Source: Bacteroidales bacterium
GTDB lineage: Bacteria > Bacteroidota > Bacteroidia > Bacteroidales > UBA7960
Assembly: GCA_003451785.1 (NCBI GenBank)
Contig: DMJL01000190.1
Location: 1-7,118 of the forward strand
Direction: 5' to 3'
Length of the DNA stretch: 7,118 nt
The notes under the pieces were generated by a model, which worked only from the letters and a program-made list of their open reading frames with translations, ran no database searches and had not been told where the DNA came from. Positions 5,692-7,118 of the stretch are shown here, one piece after another. The position numbers and the translations under genes are program-made. Within the stretch, counting starts at the first letter, position 1; every line of letters begins with the position of its first letter.

Positions 5692-5776
5692 CTTTTCATA
5701 ATAGGGGTGCCCCATAAAAACGGGCTGAGATCATACCCATAGAACCTGATCCGGGTAATGCCGGCGAAGGGAAGGG
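5692..5776 (+). promoter_or_regulatory. TPP (thiamin pyrophosphate) riboswitch, THI box aptamer
   Basis: All diagnostic THI-box segments occur in order: GGGGTGCC (5704-5711), CTGAGATCATACCC (5725-5738), GAACCTGATC (5742-5751), a GGGTAATGCC core (5753-5762) and GGCGAAGGGAA (5763-5773). The P3 stem is GCCC/GGGC (5709-5712 with 5722-5725) with a short A-rich loop, and the CCGG/CCGG stem (5751-5754 with 5761-5764) encloses GTAATG. The closing P1 helix is not obvious; CTTTTC (5692-5697) against GAAGGG (5771-5776), with two G-U pairs, is one option. In bacteria this RNA binds TPP and lowers expression of the gene downstream, here the TonB-dependent receptor 67 bases later. Confidence 0.95.
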
Positions 5777-5843
5777 AGATAAACAAAGAGCAGGATTCGC
5801 CTCTATTTTCTGCTTAATGTTTAATAAAAACACTTTTAATTAC
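5777..5843 (+). promoter_or_regulatory. Probable riboswitch expression platform and receptor leader
   Basis: TTCGCC at 5796-5801 is complementary to GGCGAA at 5763-5768, part of the conserved 3' side of the aptamer, so the two structures exclude each other. GAGCAG (5788-5793) can also pair with CTGCTT (5810-5815). No hairpin is followed by a T-run, so classical intrinsic termination is not supported. The last 30 bases before the ATG are A/T-rich with no Shine-Dalgarno sequence. Control by translation or by a factor-dependent mechanism is inferred. Confidence 0.45.
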
Positions 5844-7118
5844 ATGTTCAGAAAATTGGTTTTAAATGCTTTGTGCATTATTTTGCCATTTATGGCAATG
5901 GGTCAGCAATTGTTGAGCGGTAGAGTGCTCGACGGGGCTGATCAGAGTCCTCTTCCAGGTGCAAATATTGCGGTGAAGGGTACATTCAAAGGGGTATTCA
6001 CAAGCTCCAACGGGGATTTTTCTCTTGCAGGTTTGCCCGTGGGTGAGCATGTTTTGCAAGTAACTTTCCTTGGCTATGAAAGTCAGGAAATTACTGTTCG
6101 AACACCAAAAGCCGAAGCCTTGATTATAGTGCTTCAAAGGTCGGCAACCCTCACCAGTGAAGTAGTGGTTGTGGGCTTGAGAGCGGATAGCCGCACTCCT
6201 GCCACATTCACCAATGTATCGGGTACACAAATTGCAAGAAAAAATTTAGGACAAGACATTCCCTATCTTCTCAATATGACTCCATCGCTGGTAGTAACAT
6301 CCGATGCAGGTGCAGGAGTGGGTTATACTTGGATGAACATTCGCGGAAGCGATAATACCCGTGTAAATATTACACTCAATGGAGTGCCGCTCAACGATGC
6401 CGAATCTCATGGAGTGTGGTGGGTAAACAAGCCCGACCTCGCATCATCATTAGAAAATGTGCAGGTGCAAAGGGGTGTGGGACTTAGCACCCACGGTGCC
6501 GGAGCTTTTGGAGCTACCATAAATATGACAACGCTCGGACTGCGCGAAAATGCTCATGCTGAATTGGAAAGTTCATTTGGGTCGTTTAACACCCTGAAAA
6601 GTACAGCAAGTTTTGGCACAGGACTGGTGAATGAGAACTGGTCGTTCGATGGTCGCCTATCGAGGATTGTTTCTGATGGATATGTTGACCGAGCAACATC
6701 CGATCTAAGGTCGTTCTATCTCTCAGGAGGATACTATGGTAAGAATACAATAGTTAGAGCGGTTGTACTCTCAGGTGCAGAAACCACCTACCAAGCGTGG
6801 AATGGAGTGCCAAGTAGCAAGTTGCTTACAAACCGCACCTACAACCCCTCGGGGCGTTTTGTTGACAATCTGGGGGTTACAAGGTATTATGAAAATGAGA
6901 CCGACAACTATCAACAAGATCATTATCAGTTGCATCTTTCCCATTCATTCAACCCTCATACTTTGGCCAATGTGTCGTTGTTCTACACCCGCGGCCGGGG
7001 ATATTTTGAGCAGTTTCGCGACAACGAAAGGTTTAGCCGCTATGGTCTGCCCAATTTGGTAATTGGCAATCAAACCATAAGCCGCACCGACCTTATCAGA
7101 AGAAGATGGCTCGACAAC
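5844..7118 (+). CDS. TonB-dependent outer-membrane receptor, probably for thiamin or a precursor; 3' truncated
   Basis: The frame is open from the ATG to the window end: 425 codons with no stop, roughly half of a usual receptor. Residues 1-20 are a signal peptide (basic start, hydrophobic LVLNALCIILPFMAM, likely cleavage near G20/Q21). Residues about 23-100 form a carboxypeptidase-regulatory-like domain (SGRVLDG...PLPGANIAVKGTFKGVFTSSNGDFSL...GYESQEI). SEVVVVGLR at 105-113 resembles a TonB box. The plug spans about 116-230, with MNIRGSD (164-170), LNGVPLNDAESHGVWW (178-193) and GAFGATINM. Barrel strands with alternating aromatic residues follow. Such receptors import scarce ligands through the outer membrane using TonB-ExbBD energy. 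The TPP riboswitch directly upstream points to thiamin or a related compound; Bacteroides species have a TPP-riboswitch-controlled thiamin receptor. The start was chosen because the signal peptide begins there and the gene is intact from it. Confidence 0.92.
   Translation, partial: MFRKLVLNALCIILPFMAMGQQLLSGRVLDGADQSPLPGANIAVKGTFKGVFTSSNGDFSLAGLPVGEHVLQVTFLGYESQEITVRTPKAEALIIVLQRSATLTSEVVVVGLRADSRTPATFTNVSGTQIARKNLGQDIPYLLNMTPSLVVTSDAGAGVGYTWMNIRGSDNTRVNITLNGVPLNDAESHGVWWVNKPDLASSLENVQVQRGVGLSTHGAGAFGATINMTTLGLRENAHAELESSFGSFNTLKSTASFGTGLVNENWSFDGRLSRIVSDGYVDRATSDLRSFYLSGGYYGKNTIVRAVVLSGAETTYQAWNGVPSSKLLTNRTYNPSGRFVDNLGVTRYYENETDNYQQDHYQLHLSHSFNPHTLANVSLFYTRGRGYFEQFRDNERFSRYGLPNLVIGNQTISRTDLIRRRWLDN

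Noticed and set aside
5556..5786. A 76-codon open frame on the - strand across the riboswitch
   Set aside because: It covers the conserved TPP aptamer in antisense and has no coding character.
5862..6230. A 122-codon open frame on the - strand over the receptor start
   Set aside because: It is antisense to the signal peptide and carboxypeptidase-regulatory-like domain of the receptor, which are unambiguous, and has no recognisable domain.
6763..7062. A 99-codon + strand frame near the window end
   Set aside because: It overlaps the receptor barrel in another frame. The receptor frame is continuous with receptor-like sequence throughout, so this is a shadow.

Overview
The window looks like chromosomal DNA from a Bacteroidota species. 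The evidence is a SusA-like alpha-amylase tail, a TonB-dependent receptor with an N-terminal carboxypeptidase-regulatory-like domain, A-rich leaders without Shine-Dalgarno sequences, several octamers matching the Bacteroidota -7 promoter consensus TAnnTTTG, and intergenic palindromes of the ACCCCgtaGGGGT type that I recall from this phylum. No phage, transposase, CRISPR, rRNA or tRNA gene is visible.

Layout: (1) 1-291 is the 3' end of a neopullulanase/cyclomaltodextrinase-type GH13 gene, closed by a strong intrinsic terminator. (2) 628-2920 is a sulfur module on the + strand: a sulfide:quinone oxidoreductase, a TusE/DsrC-type sulfur carrier with only the penultimate cysteine, and a DsrE2-like protein, closed by a second intrinsic terminator. 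(3) 2990-4048 is about 1.06 kb without a credible gene, packed with short palindromes, a diverged direct repeat of about 105 bp, and a 208-bp segment bounded by 12-bp perfect inverted repeats. (4) 4049-5077 is an orphan family 2 glycosyltransferase, converging with (5) a complete type II 3-dehydroquinate dehydratase gene (aroQ) on the - strand at 5092-5514. (6) 5692-5776 is a clear TPP (thiamin pyrophosphate) riboswitch, preceded by a perfect -7 octamer. It leads into (7) a TonB-dependent receptor that starts at 5844 and is still open at the window end (425 codons visible).

How the genes work together: the sulfur genes are best read as sulfide oxidation at the membrane (SQR) with the resulting sulfane sulfur passed to soluble persulfide carriers (DsrE2 and TusE type). 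This linkage is inferred from adjacency and family knowledge. The riboswitch and receptor form a thiamin-uptake unit: a repressing TPP riboswitch would shut off outer-membrane import of thiamin or a precursor when TPP is plentiful. The amylase, glycosyltransferase and aroQ genes appear functionally unrelated to these two units.

The most notable items are the sulfur triad with its single-cysteine carrier, the riboswitch-controlled receptor with a possible anti-aptamer pairing, and the palindrome island with inverted-repeat boundaries. I did not find convincing evidence for an entirely new kind of system.
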